A stretch of 64,000 nt of DNA, from assembly GCA_016871615.1 (NCBI GenBank), contig VHCX01000007.1, positions 1 through 64,000 on the forward strand, written 5' to 3'. The position numbers and the translations under genes are program-made. The DNA comes from Verrucomicrobiota bacterium. GTDB lineage: Bacteria > Verrucomicrobiota > Verrucomicrobiia > Limisphaerales > UBA9464. The first letter of the stretch is position 1; each line of letters begins with the position of its first letter. Below, in pieces: positions 40,779-50,695 of the stretch. The notes under the pieces are model-generated. The model ran no database searches. It worked only from the letters and a program-made list of their open reading frames with translations, and was not told where the DNA came from.

Positions 40779-41191
40779 AGCCTCCCCGACATCCAGGGGT
40801 TCGCGCGGTCGCCCGGGGTTCCGGGAGCCGGGGGGCCTTCACGCTCATCGAGGTCGCGGTGGCCTCGGCGATCATGGCGCTGGCGCTCTTCGGCTTCATC
40901 TCGGTCTGCTCCACGGCGCTCAAGTCGGCCAAGTCGCTCAACCGCGTCGAGGTCGACGCCAGTAGCCTGGCCGCCGAGCTGTCCATCTCCAACCGGCTGG
41001 AGGAGATGTCCGACCATGGCGACTTCGGCCGGCTCTACCCGGGCTACCAGTGGAGCCGCACGGTCTACGAGGTGGGCACCAACGGGCTCTTTCGCGCCGA
41101 CTTCGTGGTGGTCGGCGGGCCCAAGGGATCGGAGCGGCGCCTGAGCGTGCTCTACTTTCCCAAGCAATACGTCCAGGGGGCCGGCCGATGA
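40775..41191 (+). CDS. Minor pseudopilin, GspI-like
   Basis: A 138-residue prepilin-type protein. The leader ends SRGA before FTLIEVAVASAIMALALFGFI. The short globular part (LAAELSISNRLEEMSDHGDFGRLYPGYQWSRTVYEVG) matches the size and pattern of GspI. GspI, J and K form the ternary tip complex that initiates the pseudopilus. ATGA overlaps occur with both neighbours. Confidence 0.8.
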   Translation: MKPPRHPGVRAVARGSGSRGAFTLIEVAVASAIMALALFGFISVCSTALKSAKSLNRVEVDASSLAAELSISNRLEEMSDHGDFGRLYPGYQWSRTVYEVGTNGLFRADFVVVGGPKGSERRLSVLYFPKQYVQGAGR

Positions 41192-41883
41192 GACCCCGGA
41201 TCCCCAGAGGCGCCTCCGGCCCCCGGCGCAAGGCCGGCGGCTTCACCGTGATGGAGGTCATGGTGGCGGTGTTCCTCTTCGCCCTGATCCTGACCATGAT
41301 CTACTCGACCTGGAGGCTCATCTTCCAGAGTTCGCAGGCGGCGATCCGCTCCACCACCGATTCCCAGAGGGCCCGCATGGCCATGCGCACCGTCGAGGAT
41401 GCCCTGGCCTCGGCCACGATGTTCGCCTCGAACCCGAGGCTCTACTTCTTCCAGTCCGACACCTCGGGCCAGTTCGCCGCCGTGAGCTTCGCGGCCGACC
41501 TCTCGGACTCCTTCCCCAACAGCGGGATGTTCGGGGGCGAGCGGCTGCGGCGGGTCAGCTTCTACGTGCCCCCCGGGCGGCGGGACCTGGTGCTCGAGCA
41601 GAACTCCCTCCTGGCCGACTTCGAGCAGGGGGGCGAGCCTTCCAGCGTCGTGCTGGCCCGCGACGTGCAGCTCTTCCAGCTCGAGTTCTGGGACGGCCAG
41701 CAGCGGGATTTCGTCGAGGAATGGCTCTCGACCAACCAGCTGCCGGTGATCGTCCGGGTGACCCTCGGGTTCGGTCAGTCGAGGGATGCGCGCGATCCGG
41801 TCCAGGTCGTCAGCCGCGTGGTGCGCCTGCCCACCGTGGCGGTGCCCCGGGACGCCCAGGGCATGATCGGAGGGGCCCCGTGA
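41188..41883 (+). CDS. Minor pseudopilin, GspJ-like
   Basis: A 231-residue prepilin-type protein starting at ATG 41188 (the track's 41050 lies inside gspI). The leader ends RKAGG before FTVMEVMVAVFLFALILTMIY. The body has AIRSTTDSQRARMAMRTVEDALA, and RLRRVSFYVPP, VLARDVQLFQLEFWDG and QLPVIVRVTLGFG, typical of GspJ. It overlaps the following gene through GTGA at 41880-41883. Confidence 0.82.
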   Translation: MRPRIPRGASGPRRKAGGFTVMEVMVAVFLFALILTMIYSTWRLIFQSSQAAIRSTTDSQRARMAMRTVEDALASATMFASNPRLYFFQSDTSGQFAAVSFAADLSDSFPNSGMFGGERLRRVSFYVPPGRRDLVLEQNSLLADFEQGGEPSSVVLARDVQLFQLEFWDGQQRDFVEEWLSTNQLPVIVRVTLGFGQSRDARDPVQVVSRVVRLPTVAVPRDAQGMIGGAP

Positions 41884-43025
41884 ACCCGGCCGGACCTCGA
41901 TGTCGCCGGGCCGGCGACCCGATCACCGGCCAGCGCGGCGTGGCGCTGCTGATCGTCATGTTGCTGATCTTCGCCATGGCGGTGATCGTCACGGCCTTCG
42001 CCTACACGATGAAGGTCGAGGGCCGGCTGGCGACCCGCACCCAGAGCGAGAGCGAGACCGAATGGATGGGGCGCTCGGGCATCGAGATGGCCAAGTGGGT
42101 GCTGTCGCTCTCGCGGCAGATCCCCGGCGAGCAGACCTACGACGGCCTCAACCAGTTCTGGGCCGGAGGGCAGGGGATGACCAACGTGGCCGACAATCCC
42201 TTCGAGGGCGTGTCGCTGAAGGACGTGCCGCTGGGCGACGGCACCATCTCCATCGAGATCCACGACGCCGAGCGCCACCTGAACATCAACTCCATCGCCA
42301 CGCGCAATCCCCAGCTGCTCGAGCTGATCCTGCAGCTCTGCGGCGCCGGCGCCTCCGACTCGTTCGACATCTCCGCGGCCATCCGGGACTGGATCGACCC
42401 CAACGACGATCCGGCCATGGGGGGTGGGGCCGAGAGCGACTTCTACCGGAGGTTCGACCCGCCCTACATCGCCAAGAACGGTCCCATCGACGACCTGTCC
42501 GAGCTTCTCAAGGTCCGCGGGGTCTCCCCGCAGCTCTACTGGGGTCCACGGGGGCTCGGGATGGGCGGGGCCCCGGGCGGGGCCTCGGTCGACTCGGCCG
42601 GCCGCCGCGTGTCGGCCACCTTCCTCGGCCAGGGGGTCGCCGGGACGGTGGGCCTCGTGGACGTCTTCTCCGCCGTCTCCAGCGGCCAGTTGAACATCAA
42701 CACCGCCCCGTATCCCGTGCTGGTGATGGCCTGCGGGGGAGACGAGAACATCGCCCGCAACATCCTCGAGCAGCGTGCCGGACCCGACGGCGTCGACGGC
42801 ACCTACGACGACATGCCGGCCCGGGGTCCGCAGGACATCGCCCGGCTGCAAGGCGTGCCGGCGCTGCCCAACCAGGGCACCCCGCTGGCGGTGTTCACGA
42901 CCGTCAGCAGCACCTTCGAGGTGCGGGTGGACGTGAGGCTGGGTGCGCTGTCCCGTCGGTACGTCGCCGTGCTCCGGCGAAGCAGCCTGCGCGAGATGCC
43001 GGTGCTGACCTTCCGGCGGGAGTGA
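41880..43025 (+). CDS. Minor pseudopilin, GspK-like
   Basis: A 381-residue protein beginning at GTG 41880, coupled to gspJ by GTGA. It has QRGVALLIVMLLIFAMAVIVTAFAY (a GspK-type N-terminal helix without the FTxxE glutamate, as expected), then RSGIEMAKWVLSL, DAERHLNINSIATRNPQLLELIL, a helix-hairpin-helix-like IRDWIDPNDDP... FYRRFDPPYIAKNGPIDDLSELLKVRGVSP, and LNINTAPYPVLVMAC. GspK caps the pseudopilus tip. This is the last gene of the operon. It converges with a prepilin-like gene only 12 bp away. Confidence 0.88.
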   Translation: MNPAGPRCRRAGDPITGQRGVALLIVMLLIFAMAVIVTAFAYTMKVEGRLATRTQSESETEWMGRSGIEMAKWVLSLSRQIPGEQTYDGLNQFWAGGQGMTNVADNPFEGVSLKDVPLGDGTISIEIHDAERHLNINSIATRNPQLLELILQLCGAGASDSFDISAAIRDWIDPNDDPAMGGGAESDFYRRFDPPYIAKNGPIDDLSELLKVRGVSPQLYWGPRGLGMGGAPGGASVDSAGRRVSATFLGQGVAGTVGLVDVFSAVSSGQLNINTAPYPVLVMACGGDENIARNILEQRAGPDGVDGTYDDMPARGPQDIARLQGVPALPNQGTPLAVFTTVSSTFEVRVDVRLGALSRRYVAVLRRSSLREMPVLTFRRE

Positions 43026-43037
43026 GATCGGCGCCGC

Positions 43038-43823
43038 TCAGGGCGTCGGCGTGGCCACCGGGATCTTGAAGAAGCACTGCCAGCCACCGTAATCCGAGCC
43101 CAACGAGACGCGCCTGTTGGCAAACCACTCCACGTGGCCGTCCTCGAAGCCGAAGTTACCGCCCTCGGGCGCGCCCCGGGCGACACGGTGCACGGCGGTG
43201 GCGACCTTCTTGCCGTTGTAGTCGGTGAACCAGTTCAACCGGGCGTCGAGGATGTTCGTGGTCTTGGAGCCGAGCGCCTGCAGGCGGTCGATGATGATCG
43301 GAGCGGACTCGTACATGCCGCCGAGCTTCTTGCGGAAGAACCACTCGGCCGTGCCCTGGGCGCCTCCGGTCACGTCGGGGTCGCCGGTCCGGCGCCCCGG
43401 CAGGTAGAAATACCCCATCAGCTGCGGATCGTTGTTGTTGGCGATCATCCCCCGCTCGGCCGCCCGGTGCCAGTCGTCGGTGGGACAGAACAGCACGTCG
43501 TTGGCCGCCCGTGTGTTGTTGGCCGTCGTGCGGCGGTTCTGGATGAGGTAGCCGTTCCAGAAGTTGCTCATCGAGGGCATCATCCAGCTGAAGCCCGCGC
43601 CGCCGCTGTTGTCCGGGAAGGAGCCCTGGTTGTCGGACCCGTAGAGGTTCACCGCGATGCCCCATTGCTTGCAGTTGCTGGCGCAGAGCGTCTTCACGGC
43701 CTTGGACTTGGCCCGGGCGAGGGCCGGCAGGAGCATGCCGGCGAGGATGGCGATGATGGCGATGACCACCAGCAGCTCGATCAGGGTGAAGGCGCTGGTG
43801 CGGGGTCGGCGGACGGCATTCAT
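43038..43823 (-). CDS. Verrucomicrobial prepilin-like protein (DGH-type)
   Basis: A 261-residue protein starting at ATG 43823. A short basic leader ([11 protein letters not shown]) precedes [20 protein letters not shown], then [36 protein letters not shown], a pattern found by the dozen in Verrucomicrobia, Lentisphaerae and Planctomycetes genomes. The C-terminal [17 protein letters not shown] is the usual terminal DG motif. Such proteins are processed by prepilin peptidase and exported, but their role is unknown. It belongs to the GspG-like major-pseudopilin superfamily; whether it is the major subunit for the adjacent F-H-I-J-K operon is open. Confidence 0.85.
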   Translation of the reverse strand: MNAVRRPRTSAFTLIELLVVIAIIAILAGMLLPALARAKSKAVKTLCASNCKQWGIAVNLYGSDNQGSFPDNSGGAGFSWMMPSMSNFWNGYLIQNRRTTANNTRAANDVLFCPTDDWHRAAERGMIANNNDPQLMGYFYLPGRRTGDPDVTGGAQGTAEWFFRKKLGGMYESAPIIIDRLQALGSKTTNILDARLNWFTDYNGKKVATAVHRVARGAPEGGNFGFEDGHVEWFANRRVSLGSDYGGWQCFFKIPVATPTP

Positions 43824-43989
43824 GATGGGGGGCTCCGGAATCGGGGATGTGTTTCCTTCATAGCGTCCCCGGGGTCCGGGGCCAATGAAATCTTCTGCCG
43901 CCCCGCCGGTCGCCGGTCGAGGTGGCGATGGAGAGATAGGAAGACCGCCGGCCGGGGATCCGGTCGGTCTGACGGACGCCGGCATGAAA

Positions 43990-44022
43990 CCGCCCCGGCC
44001 GAGGAGGAAGCGGCCGGGGCGG
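43990..44022 (-). terminator. Probable intrinsic terminator after RNase E/G gene
   Basis: A perfect 12-bp inverted repeat (CCGCCCCGGCCG at 43990-44001, CGGCCGGGGCGG at 44011-44022) has a nine-base loop. On the minus strand it lies 28 bp past the rng stop and is followed by GGTTTCATG, a weak U-tract. It separates the mre/rng operon from the prepilin gene downstream. Confidence 0.6.
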
Positions 44023-44050
44023 GTGCGGGAACGAGGGTGGGGTGCGTGGG

Positions 44051-46036
44051 TCAGTTCCGTGAGCGCGCCAGTTCGTCGTTGTTCATGGCGTTGTAGATCT
44101 TCCACTCCTCGTTGTGGTAGGCCGGGTCCGGACGGAAGCTCAGCTTGGCGAAGAACTTCTTCTCCAGCTCGATGAGCAGCTTCTCGTCGCGGGTGCGCAG
44201 CCGGTCCAGCACCCTCGGATTGCAGACGATCTTGACCTGGAAGTCGCCGTCGTCGCGCGGCCTGCCCTTGAGGATCTGGGTCAGCTTGCGCTGGATCTCC
44301 ACGCTCATGGTCTCGGCGCTCTTGATTACGCCACGGCCCTTGCAGTGCTCGCAGTCGTCGTAGAGCGACGAGCGCACGCTCTCGGTCTGGCGCTGGCGGG
44401 TCATCTCCATGAGCCCGAGCTGGGAGAGCGGCAGCACGTGGGTTTTGGCCTTGTCGCGCTTCAGGTTCTCCTTCATGCGCTGGTAGATCGACTGCTGGTC
44501 GCGCCGCGACTTCATGTCGATGAAGTCGAGCACGATGATGCCACCCATGTTGCGCAGGCGCAGTTGACGGGCGATCTCGTCGGCGGCGTCCTGGTTCACC
44601 TTCAGGATCGTCGCGTCGTGGTTCTTGGTGCCGGCCTGCTTGTGCTTGCCGGTGTTCACGTCGATGGCCACCAGGGCCTCGGTCTCGTCGATGATCAGGT
44701 AGCCGCCGCTCTTGAGCCCGACCTGCCGGCTGAAGGCGGCCTCGAGCTGCCGGGTGATGTTGTAGCGGTCGAAGAGCGGCTCGGCCTCGTTGTAGAAGTG
44801 CACCTTGCGCGCGGAGCGGGGGCTGATGCGCTTGATGCTGTCGCGGATGGACTCGAACTTCTTGAGGTCGTCGATGACGATCTTGTCGACGTCCTCGGTG
44901 AGGAAGTCGCGGACGGTGCGCTCGATGAGGTCGGGCTCCTGGTACACACAGGAGGCCATCGGCTGGCCCTGGATCCGCTCCTGGATGAGCTTCCACTCCT
45001 CCAGCAGCAGGGCCAGGTCGCGCACGAAGTAGGCCTTGCGCTTGTCCTCGCCGGCGGTGCGGATGATCACGCCCATGCCCTCGGGGATGCTCAGCTCGCG
45101 CACGATCTTCTTCAGGCGCTGGCGCTCCTCGACGTTCTCGATCTTGCGGCTGATGCCCGACTGGTCGGAGTTCGGCAACAGCACCAGGTATCGGCCCGGC
45201 AGCGACAGGTTGGTCGTGACGCGCGGACCCTTGGTCCCGATGGGGCCCTTGGTCACCTGCACGATGATCTCGCTGCCCGGCGGGAAGAGCCGCGGAACGT
45301 CCTTCTGGGTGATCTTGGGCTTTTCCTTTCGCCTGGACTTGGAGGCGTCGTCGCGTTCCACGATCTCGACGCTGGAGTCGAAGCTGTTGGGGATGATGTC
45401 CCAGTAGTGCAGGAAGGCGTTCTTCTCGAAGCCGATGTCCACGAACGCGGCCTTCAGGCCGTCCTCGAGGTTCTTGACCTTGCCCTTGTAGACGGATCCC
45501 ACCAGGCGCTCGTCGCCGGTGCGCTCCACGGTGAGGTCCTCGAGCTTGCTCTCCTCGAGCACGGCGACCCGCGTCTCGAGCGGTTCGGCGTTGATGATCA
45601 CCTCCTTGACGATCTTCTCCTCGGGGCGGATCAGGCGCCTGACCTTCTTGACCACCTCCTTGACGGCGGCCCGGGCCTTCTCGATGAGGCCCTTGGGTTC
45701 GCGGGACGGCTTGGGTGCCTGCTCGGCGGTCTCCTCCTCGGCCTCCTCCGGTCTGGAGAGGTCCGGGGAGCGGTAGGTCTGGTCGCGCCCGTTCTTCGAG
45801 AGGCTGACCTCCGGCGCGTCGACGGCGTCCTCGGGCAGTCCGGCCGCCCGGTTCTCGGCCTGGCGGATCTCCGACTCGTGGCGTCGGATGTCGAAGACGC
45901 GCTCCTCGGCGGCCTTCTCGCCGATGGCCTCCATGCGGGCGGTGGTTGCGGAGCGGCTGGGGTTGGGAGTCCCGATGCCGCGGGTGGGCTTGAAGCGCAT
46001 CGGCCCCTTGCCCCGTTTGAATGTCTGTTGACTCAT
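44051..46036 (-). CDS. rng: Ribonuclease E/G
   Basis: A 661-residue endoribonuclease that cleaves single-stranded AU-rich RNA in mRNA decay and rRNA maturation. The core spans about residues 155-655. It has an S1 domain ([35 protein letters not shown]), a 5'-sensor/RNase H-like region ([16 protein letters not shown]), the catalytic-Asp segments [10 protein letters not shown] and [16 protein letters not shown], and the zinc link CEHCKGRG (usually CPxCxGxG). The first ~150 residues are a charged, Lys/Glu-rich extension absent from E. coli RNase G and predicted to be disordered or helical. It follows rodA by 18 bp; rng next to mre genes is also seen in E. coli. Confidence 0.93.
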   Translation of the reverse strand: MSQQTFKRGKGPMRFKPTRGIGTPNPSRSATTARMEAIGEKAAEERVFDIRRHESEIRQAENRAAGLPEDAVDAPEVSLSKNGRDQTYRSPDLSRPEEAEEETAEQAPKPSREPKGLIEKARAAVKEVVKKVRRLIRPEEKIVKEVIINAEPLETRVAVLEESKLEDLTVERTGDERLVGSVYKGKVKNLEDGLKAAFVDIGFEKNAFLHYWDIIPNSFDSSVEIVERDDASKSRRKEKPKITQKDVPRLFPPGSEIIVQVTKGPIGTKGPRVTTNLSLPGRYLVLLPNSDQSGISRKIENVEERQRLKKIVRELSIPEGMGVIIRTAGEDKRKAYFVRDLALLLEEWKLIQERIQGQPMASCVYQEPDLIERTVRDFLTEDVDKIVIDDLKKFESIRDSIKRISPRSARKVHFYNEAEPLFDRYNITRQLEAAFSRQVGLKSGGYLIIDETEALVAIDVNTGKHKQAGTKNHDATILKVNQDAADEIARQLRLRNMGGIIVLDFIDMKSRRDQQSIYQRMKENLKRDKAKTHVLPLSQLGLMEMTRQRQTESVRSSLYDDCEHCKGRGVIKSAETMSVEIQRKLTQILKGRPRDDGDFQVKIVCNPRVLDRLRTRDEKLLIELEKKFFAKLSFRPDPAYHNEEWKIYNAMNNDELARSRN

Positions 46037-46054
46037 GATGGTGCGATTCGTTGG

Positions 46055-47266
46055 CTAGTACCGTTTCCGGTACAGGTGGATGTTCTGGAGAACGCCGACC
46101 GCGATCAGCGAGCAGAGCACTGAGGTTCCGCCTGCACTCAGCAGGGGCAGCGGGATGCCCGTGACCGGCATCAATTTGATGTTCATGCCGATGTTCACGA
46201 AGATGTGGATGAAGAGGAGGGTGACGACCCCGACGGCCAGCAGCCGCCCGAGGCGGTCGCGGGCCTCCCCGGCGGTCTTGATGCCGCTGAAGAGGATGAT
46301 GCCATAGAGGACGATCACCGCGAGGCTCCCGAGGAAGCCCCGCTCCTCGGCGATGACCGAGAAGATGAAGTCGTTGTGGGCCCCGAGCCGGGGCAGGTAC
46401 CCCAGCCGGTGCTGGGTCCCCTCGCGCCAGCCCTTGCCGGTGAGCCCCCCGGAGCCGACCGAGATGAGCGCCTGCTCGACGTTCCAGGACATCTGGCGCT
46501 TGCGCTGGGCGGCCCGCTGGCGCTGCTCGGGCGTCGCCGAGCGGGACGCGAAGTCGGCGTCGAAATAGACCAGGAGGCGTTCCCGCTGGTACTCCTGCAG
46601 CCGGATGAGCCGCCAGCTCTCGGGCGCGAAGAGGATGTCGGCCACGATGAGGCTCCCCAACACCGCCGCGCCGCCGACCAGCCGCACGAGGAACCGGGTC
46701 GGCACCCCGGCCACCGCCATCATCACCAGCGCGATGGGAAGGAACACCAGCGACGACCCGAGGTCAGGCTGCTTGAGGATGAGCAGCAGGGGCAACAGCG
46801 TGAGCCCGAGGGACCGGAGGAAGACGCCGGGGGAACGAAGTTCGGACGCCGGGCGCGCCAGGAAGTTGGCGATGGCGAACAGGAACGCCAGCTTGGCCAG
46901 TTCGCTGGGCTGGAACTGGATCGGTCCGAGGTCCAGCCAGCGCCTGGCGCCGTTGCGCGAGGTGCCCATGATGTGCACCACCACCAGCAGGACGACCGAG
47001 AGCCAATAGGCCACCATGGACCAGCGGGCCAGCCGGCTGTAGTCCACCAGCATCAGGACAGCCACGGCCACCAGACCGACGCCGAAGGCCGCCACCTGGC
47101 GGCTGGCGGTCCAGAGGTACCAGGGCACGTCGCGCGAGATCTCCGGCCCGCCGGTGGTGCTGAAGATGAACATCGCGCTCACGACCATCAGGCCGAGCAC
47201 CGAGAGCCAAAGGGGCCAGAGGATGTGGCCCTCGGTCCGGCGGGTCTGGAGGAGGGAGCCGTTCAT
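46055..47266 (-). CDS. rodA: SEDS-family elongasome glycosyltransferase RodA
   Basis: A 403-residue, ten-TM SEDS protein. Motifs: [40 protein letters not shown] (with the catalytic-region Asp), [17 protein letters not shown], and [26 protein letters not shown]. It polymerises glycan strands along the side wall as partner of the class B PBP encoded just upstream (ATGA overlap). It has a longer cytoplasmic or periplasmic loop ([28 protein letters not shown]) than E. coli RodA. Operon context with mreBCD decides RodA rather than FtsW. Confidence 0.95.
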   Translation of the reverse strand: MNGSLLQTRRTEGHILWPLWLSVLGLMVVSAMFIFSTTGGPEISRDVPWYLWTASRQVAAFGVGLVAVAVLMLVDYSRLARWSMVAYWLSVVLLVVVHIMGTSRNGARRWLDLGPIQFQPSELAKLAFLFAIANFLARPASELRSPGVFLRSLGLTLLPLLLILKQPDLGSSLVFLPIALVMMAVAGVPTRFLVRLVGGAAVLGSLIVADILFAPESWRLIRLQEYQRERLLVYFDADFASRSATPEQRQRAAQRKRQMSWNVEQALISVGSGGLTGKGWREGTQHRLGYLPRLGAHNDFIFSVIAEERGFLGSLAVIVLYGIILFSGIKTAGEARDRLGRLLAVGVVTLLFIHIFVNIGMNIKLMPVTGIPLPLLSAGGTSVLCSLIAVGVLQNIHLYRKRY

Positions 47267-49287
47267 GGGATGGCGGCGATGGGACGCGGGGTTCCGGCGT
47301 CGCGGGTGCGCAGGTGCTCGTGGATGGCCCGGGCCACGGGCCCGCAGGTGCGCCCCCCGGAGGCGCCGCTCTCGACCATCACCACCACCGCGTACCTCGG
47401 GGACTCGAAGGGCGCGAAGCTGGCGAACCACGTGACCTTGTCCTTGATCCCGTTGCCCTTGATCTCGGCGGTGCCCGTCTTGCCGCACACGGCGTAGTCG
47501 GCGACCCGGGCCGAGGTGCCCGTGCCCTCGGGGTCCAGCACGTCGTCGCGCATGGCGGCCCGGATGCGGGCGAGGTGCTCGGGCCGCGCCTCGAGCCGGC
47601 TGCGCACCTGTCCGGGCCGCACGGCGTACGCCGTCTCGTCGCTCAGGGGATCCCCCGACTCGAGGCGGTCCACCAGGCGCGGGTAGTGGACCGTGCCCCC
47701 GTTGGCGACGGCGGCGACCATCACGGCCAGTTGCAGCGGGGTGACGGTGACCTCCTGGCCGATGCTGAAGTTCGCCAGCCGGCCCAGGGGCCAGCGCCCG
47801 GACCGCGCCTCGGCGGGCTCGGGCATCCACCCGGAGCGCTCCTCGCTTGCCCGGAACTGGATGCGCGTCTGCTCGCCGAAGTGGAACCGGTGGGCCGTCG
47901 ACAGCAACCGCTCGTACCCGGCCTCGAGGCCCTGCTCGATGAAGTAGGCGTTGGAGGAGCGGATGAAGGCGCGACGGAAGTCGTAGGGCCCCGGTGGCGC
48001 GAGGTCCTCGATGCGGATGTTGCCGCGCTGGAACAGCCCCTTGCCGGGCTTGGCGGGGTTGGGTTCGACCACCATCACCCGGTCGGGATCGAGCCCGTTC
48101 TCGAGTGCCGCCAGCGCGGTGACGATCTTGAAGGTGGATCCCGGGGAGTAGGCCCCGTCGGTCACCCGGTTCATGAGCGGCGTGCGCTTGGGCACGTCAT
48201 AGAAGTCGGTCCAGCGCGCGCGGGTGATGCCGTCGATCCATTCGCCCGGGTCGAAGCTCGGGGCGCTGGCCATCGCCAGCACGTCGCCGTTCCGCACGTC
48301 CAGCACCACCACCGCTCCGCGCTCCTCGCCGCTCACGGCCGCCAGGGCCGCCTCGGCGGCCTTCTGGACCCCGAGGTCGAGCGTCGTGACGAGGTTCTGT
48401 CCGGGCACCGGCGGCGAGGTGACCGTCTCGCCCACGCGGTAGCCGTAGCTGTTGACCAGGAGGCTCTTCGAGCCGGAGGTGCCCCGGAGGGCTGCGTCGA
48501 AGGCGGCCTCCAGGCCGGCCGCGCCCCGGTAATCCCGGAGGCGGTAGTCGAACGAATCCCCCTCGTCGTCCGTGAAGTCGTCGGCCCGCACGAGGTAGCC
48601 CAGCGCGTGGGCCGCCAGCGCCCCGTGCGGGTAGTGGCGCGTGGCCTGCAGCTCGACGCTGACCCCGTGGATGGACCACGACTGCTCCGTCAGCAGGGCC
48701 ACCTGCTGCGGTGTCAGCTTCCGGAGGACCGCCAGCGGCAGCGCCCGGGAGTTGGCCCAGTGCCGGTGCAGCTCGGACTCGGTGAGGGTCAGCGGCAGGC
48801 CGACCTTCGCGGCCACCCGGGCCACGACGTTGCTCACGACCTGGTAGCGGGCCTGGCGCCAGAGCAGGGCGTTCTCCTCCGGCCGGATCAGCAGGCGCGG
48901 CGGCTCACGGCGGAACTTGCCCACGACCCGGGCCCAGAAACCGGGCGTGGGCGTGTTGGTGCCGCCCCGCGCGGCCAGGATCTCCCGGCGGAGCCGGCCG
49001 TGTTCCCGTCCGAAGTCCCGGCTCAGGGCCTCGAGATAGACGTCCAGACGATACCTCGGGGCGTTGCCCACGAGTTCCCGCCCGTCCCGGTCGAGGATTC
49101 GCCCCCGCAGGGCCGGCACGCGCACCGACTGGAAGCTCTGGGTCTGCAGGGACTGCTCGAAGCGACGATGCCCGAGGATCTGCACCTTGAGCAGGCCGGC
49201 CAGCAGCAGCAGCAGGCCGCCCGCCACCACCGCCGCGATCCATCGCAGCGGGCGCTCGGCCTGGTTGAACTGGTCGAAGACGAGCAT
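47263..49287 (-). CDS. mrdA: Elongasome class B penicillin-binding protein PBP2
   Basis: A 674-residue transpeptidase. It has one N-terminal TM (WIAAVVAGGLLLLLAGLLKVQIL), a dimer/pedestal domain (RVPALRGRILDRDGRELVGNAPRYRLDVYLEAL), and the PBP2-specific GAAGLEAAFDAALRG near residue 250. Transpeptidase motifs are STFK (SPGSTFKIVT), SSN (IRSSNAYFIEQGL) and KTGT (CGKTGTAEIKG). It crosslinks lateral-wall peptidoglycan with RodA. It starts 3 bp after the mreD stop and overlaps rodA by 4 bp. Confidence 0.95.
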   Translation of the reverse strand: MLVFDQFNQAERPLRWIAAVVAGGLLLLLAGLLKVQILGHRRFEQSLQTQSFQSVRVPALRGRILDRDGRELVGNAPRYRLDVYLEALSRDFGREHGRLRREILAARGGTNTPTPGFWARVVGKFRREPPRLLIRPEENALLWRQARYQVVSNVVARVAAKVGLPLTLTESELHRHWANSRALPLAVLRKLTPQQVALLTEQSWSIHGVSVELQATRHYPHGALAAHALGYLVRADDFTDDEGDSFDYRLRDYRGAAGLEAAFDAALRGTSGSKSLLVNSYGYRVGETVTSPPVPGQNLVTTLDLGVQKAAEAALAAVSGEERGAVVVLDVRNGDVLAMASAPSFDPGEWIDGITRARWTDFYDVPKRTPLMNRVTDGAYSPGSTFKIVTALAALENGLDPDRVMVVEPNPAKPGKGLFQRGNIRIEDLAPPGPYDFRRAFIRSSNAYFIEQGLEAGYERLLSTAHRFHFGEQTRIQFRASEERSGWMPEPAEARSGRWPLGRLANFSIGQEVTVTPLQLAVMVAAVANGGTVHYPRLVDRLESGDPLSDETAYAVRPGQVRSRLEARPEHLARIRAAMRDDVLDPEGTGTSARVADYAVCGKTGTAEIKGNGIKDKVTWFASFAPFESPRYAVVVMVESGASGGRTCGPVARAIHEHLRTRDAGTPRPIAAIP

Positions 49288-49290
49288 GTC

Positions 49291-49854
49291 TCAGCGGGGG
49301 CGGAACTGCCGGCCCCGGACCGTCTCGCGGTCGGGGCGGAAGCTGGTGGAGGCCAGCGGGCGGTAGTCGAAGGCCCGGTGGAGGAGGTCGAAGAGCGCGA
49401 ACACCGCGGGGCAGGCCAGGCCGTTGACCAGGCCCAGCCCGAGGAGCTGCAGCACCGTGAAGGCCCCGGTCACCGGTTCGGCCCGTGTCAGGGCCAGGGT
49501 GGCCAGCGTCAGGAGCGGCACGCCCACGCCGGCGCCGAGGCCGATCCAGAACTGGGCGAAGCGCTGGTCGCGCAGGATGAGGTGGCGTTGGAGGTGCAGC
49601 GTGAGGGCCAGCAGGAACGGGCCCGGGATCCCGGAGCCGAGGGGGGCGCTCGACAGCGCATCGGAAAGCAGCCCGCCGAGCAGGGCCAGGCCGAACGCCG
49701 CTCCGGGGCCCTGGGTGAGCGCGGCGTAGCAGACCAGCGAGGGCCCGAGCGCGACGGGCACGGACATCCATTCCCGAAGGGCGGCGAATTGGGTCTGGGC
49801 GAAGGCCGAGAGCCAGACCGCCAGCGCCAGGAAGAGCAGGGTGGAGCGGTTCAT
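49291..49854 (-). CDS. mreD: Rod shape-determining protein MreD
   Basis: A 187-residue membrane protein with about five TM helices, overlapping mreC by 4 bp (ATGA) and lying 3 bp from mrdA. MreD sequences vary widely; the call rests on position, size and hydrophobic profile (STLLFLALAVWLSAFAQ, GAAFGLALLGGLLSDALSSAPLGSG, ILRDQRFAQFWIGLGAG, LQLLGLGLVNGLACPAVFALFDLL). The LLSDALSSAPLGSG segment resembles the conserved MreD GLxxDxxxxxxLG pattern. Confidence 0.88.
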   Translation of the reverse strand: MNRSTLLFLALAVWLSAFAQTQFAALREWMSVPVALGPSLVCYAALTQGPGAAFGLALLGGLLSDALSSAPLGSGIPGPFLLALTLHLQRHLILRDQRFAQFWIGLGAGVGVPLLTLATLALTRAEPVTGAFTVLQLLGLGLVNGLACPAVFALFDLLHRAFDYRPLASTSFRPDRETVRGRQFRPR

Positions 49855-50657
49855 GGTTGCAGCACCCAGACCTCCTCGAGGCGGTTCAGTTGGGCCGTGA
49901 GCCGGACCCGCGCCGTGGTGAACACGTTGCCGGCGTCGTTGCGCGTGTCGACGATGGTCCCGACCGGGAGACCCGCCGGGAAGACCCCGCCCAACCCGCT
50001 GGTCGTGACGGTCTGGCCGGCCATGATGGCCGGGCAGTTCTGCATGAGGGTCAGTTCCACCAGCCCGCCGTCGCCCGACAGGGTCTGGCCCGGCTTGATG
50101 ATGCCGAGGTCCCGGGTCTCGTGGACGACGACCGACACCCCGCACTCGGCATCCCCCACCAGGGCCACGCGGGAATGGGTGAGCCCGGCCTGGCTGACCC
50201 GGCCCACGAGGCCGGTCCCGCTGACGACCACCTGGTCGGCGGCAAGTCCGTCGCGCGAGCCGAGGTTGATCTGCAGGGTGCGCCACCAGGTCGTGGGTTC
50301 ACGGCCCACCACCCGGGCCAGGCGGGGTCTCCAGGGCCCACGCGGGGCCGCTCCGATGGCCGCCCGCAGGCGCTGGTTCTCGGCCAGCAGGTCGGTCGCC
50401 TGCAGCGCGGCCGCGCGGAGTTCGGCGTTCTCGCGCTCCAGGCGGAGCAGGTTGTCAACGAGGGTCGAGCGCGGCAGCGCCTGGTAGGCGGCCCGGTCGA
50501 CCACCGAGTTGGCCGCGGCCCGGAGGCCGAAGAGCGGCAGGAAGGCCGCACCGATGGCCGACTTGACGCGGGCCTCGAGGGGCTCAGGCAGATTAAGCAG
50601 GCCCAGCGTGAGGAGTCCCACGCCGAGGATCGCCAGATGATGGGTGCGCTTCAGCAC
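49851..50657 (-). CDS. mreC: Rod shape-determining protein MreC
   Basis: A 268-residue bitopic protein from GTG 50657; the track's ATG 50912 lies inside mreB. It has a TM (HHLAILGVGLLTLGLLNL), a coiled coil (LVDNLLRLERENAELRAAALQATDLLAENQRLRAAI), then the MreC double beta-barrel: RLARVVGREPTTWWRTLQINLGSRDGLAADQVVVSGTGLVGRVSQAGLTHSRVALVGD and a C-terminal VTTSGLGGVFPAGLPVGTIVD. It scaffolds MreB, PBP2 and RodA in the periplasm. It follows mreB by 38 bp. Confidence 0.93.
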   Translation of the reverse strand: MLKRTHHLAILGVGLLTLGLLNLPEPLEARVKSAIGAAFLPLFGLRAAANSVVDRAAYQALPRSTLVDNLLRLERENAELRAAALQATDLLAENQRLRAAIGAAPRGPWRPRLARVVGREPTTWWRTLQINLGSRDGLAADQVVVSGTGLVGRVSQAGLTHSRVALVGDAECGVSVVVHETRDLGIIKPGQTLSGDGGLVELTLMQNCPAIMAGQTVTTSGLGGVFPAGLPVGTIVDTRNDAGNVFTTARVRLTAQLNRLEEVWVLQP

Positions 50658-50695
50658 GTTCGTTCCGAGTGTCGGACGAACGCACCCCGGGGAGT

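Noticed and set aside
47314-50487. 1057-aa plus-strand ORF
   Set aside because: Antisense to mrdA, mreD and mreC.
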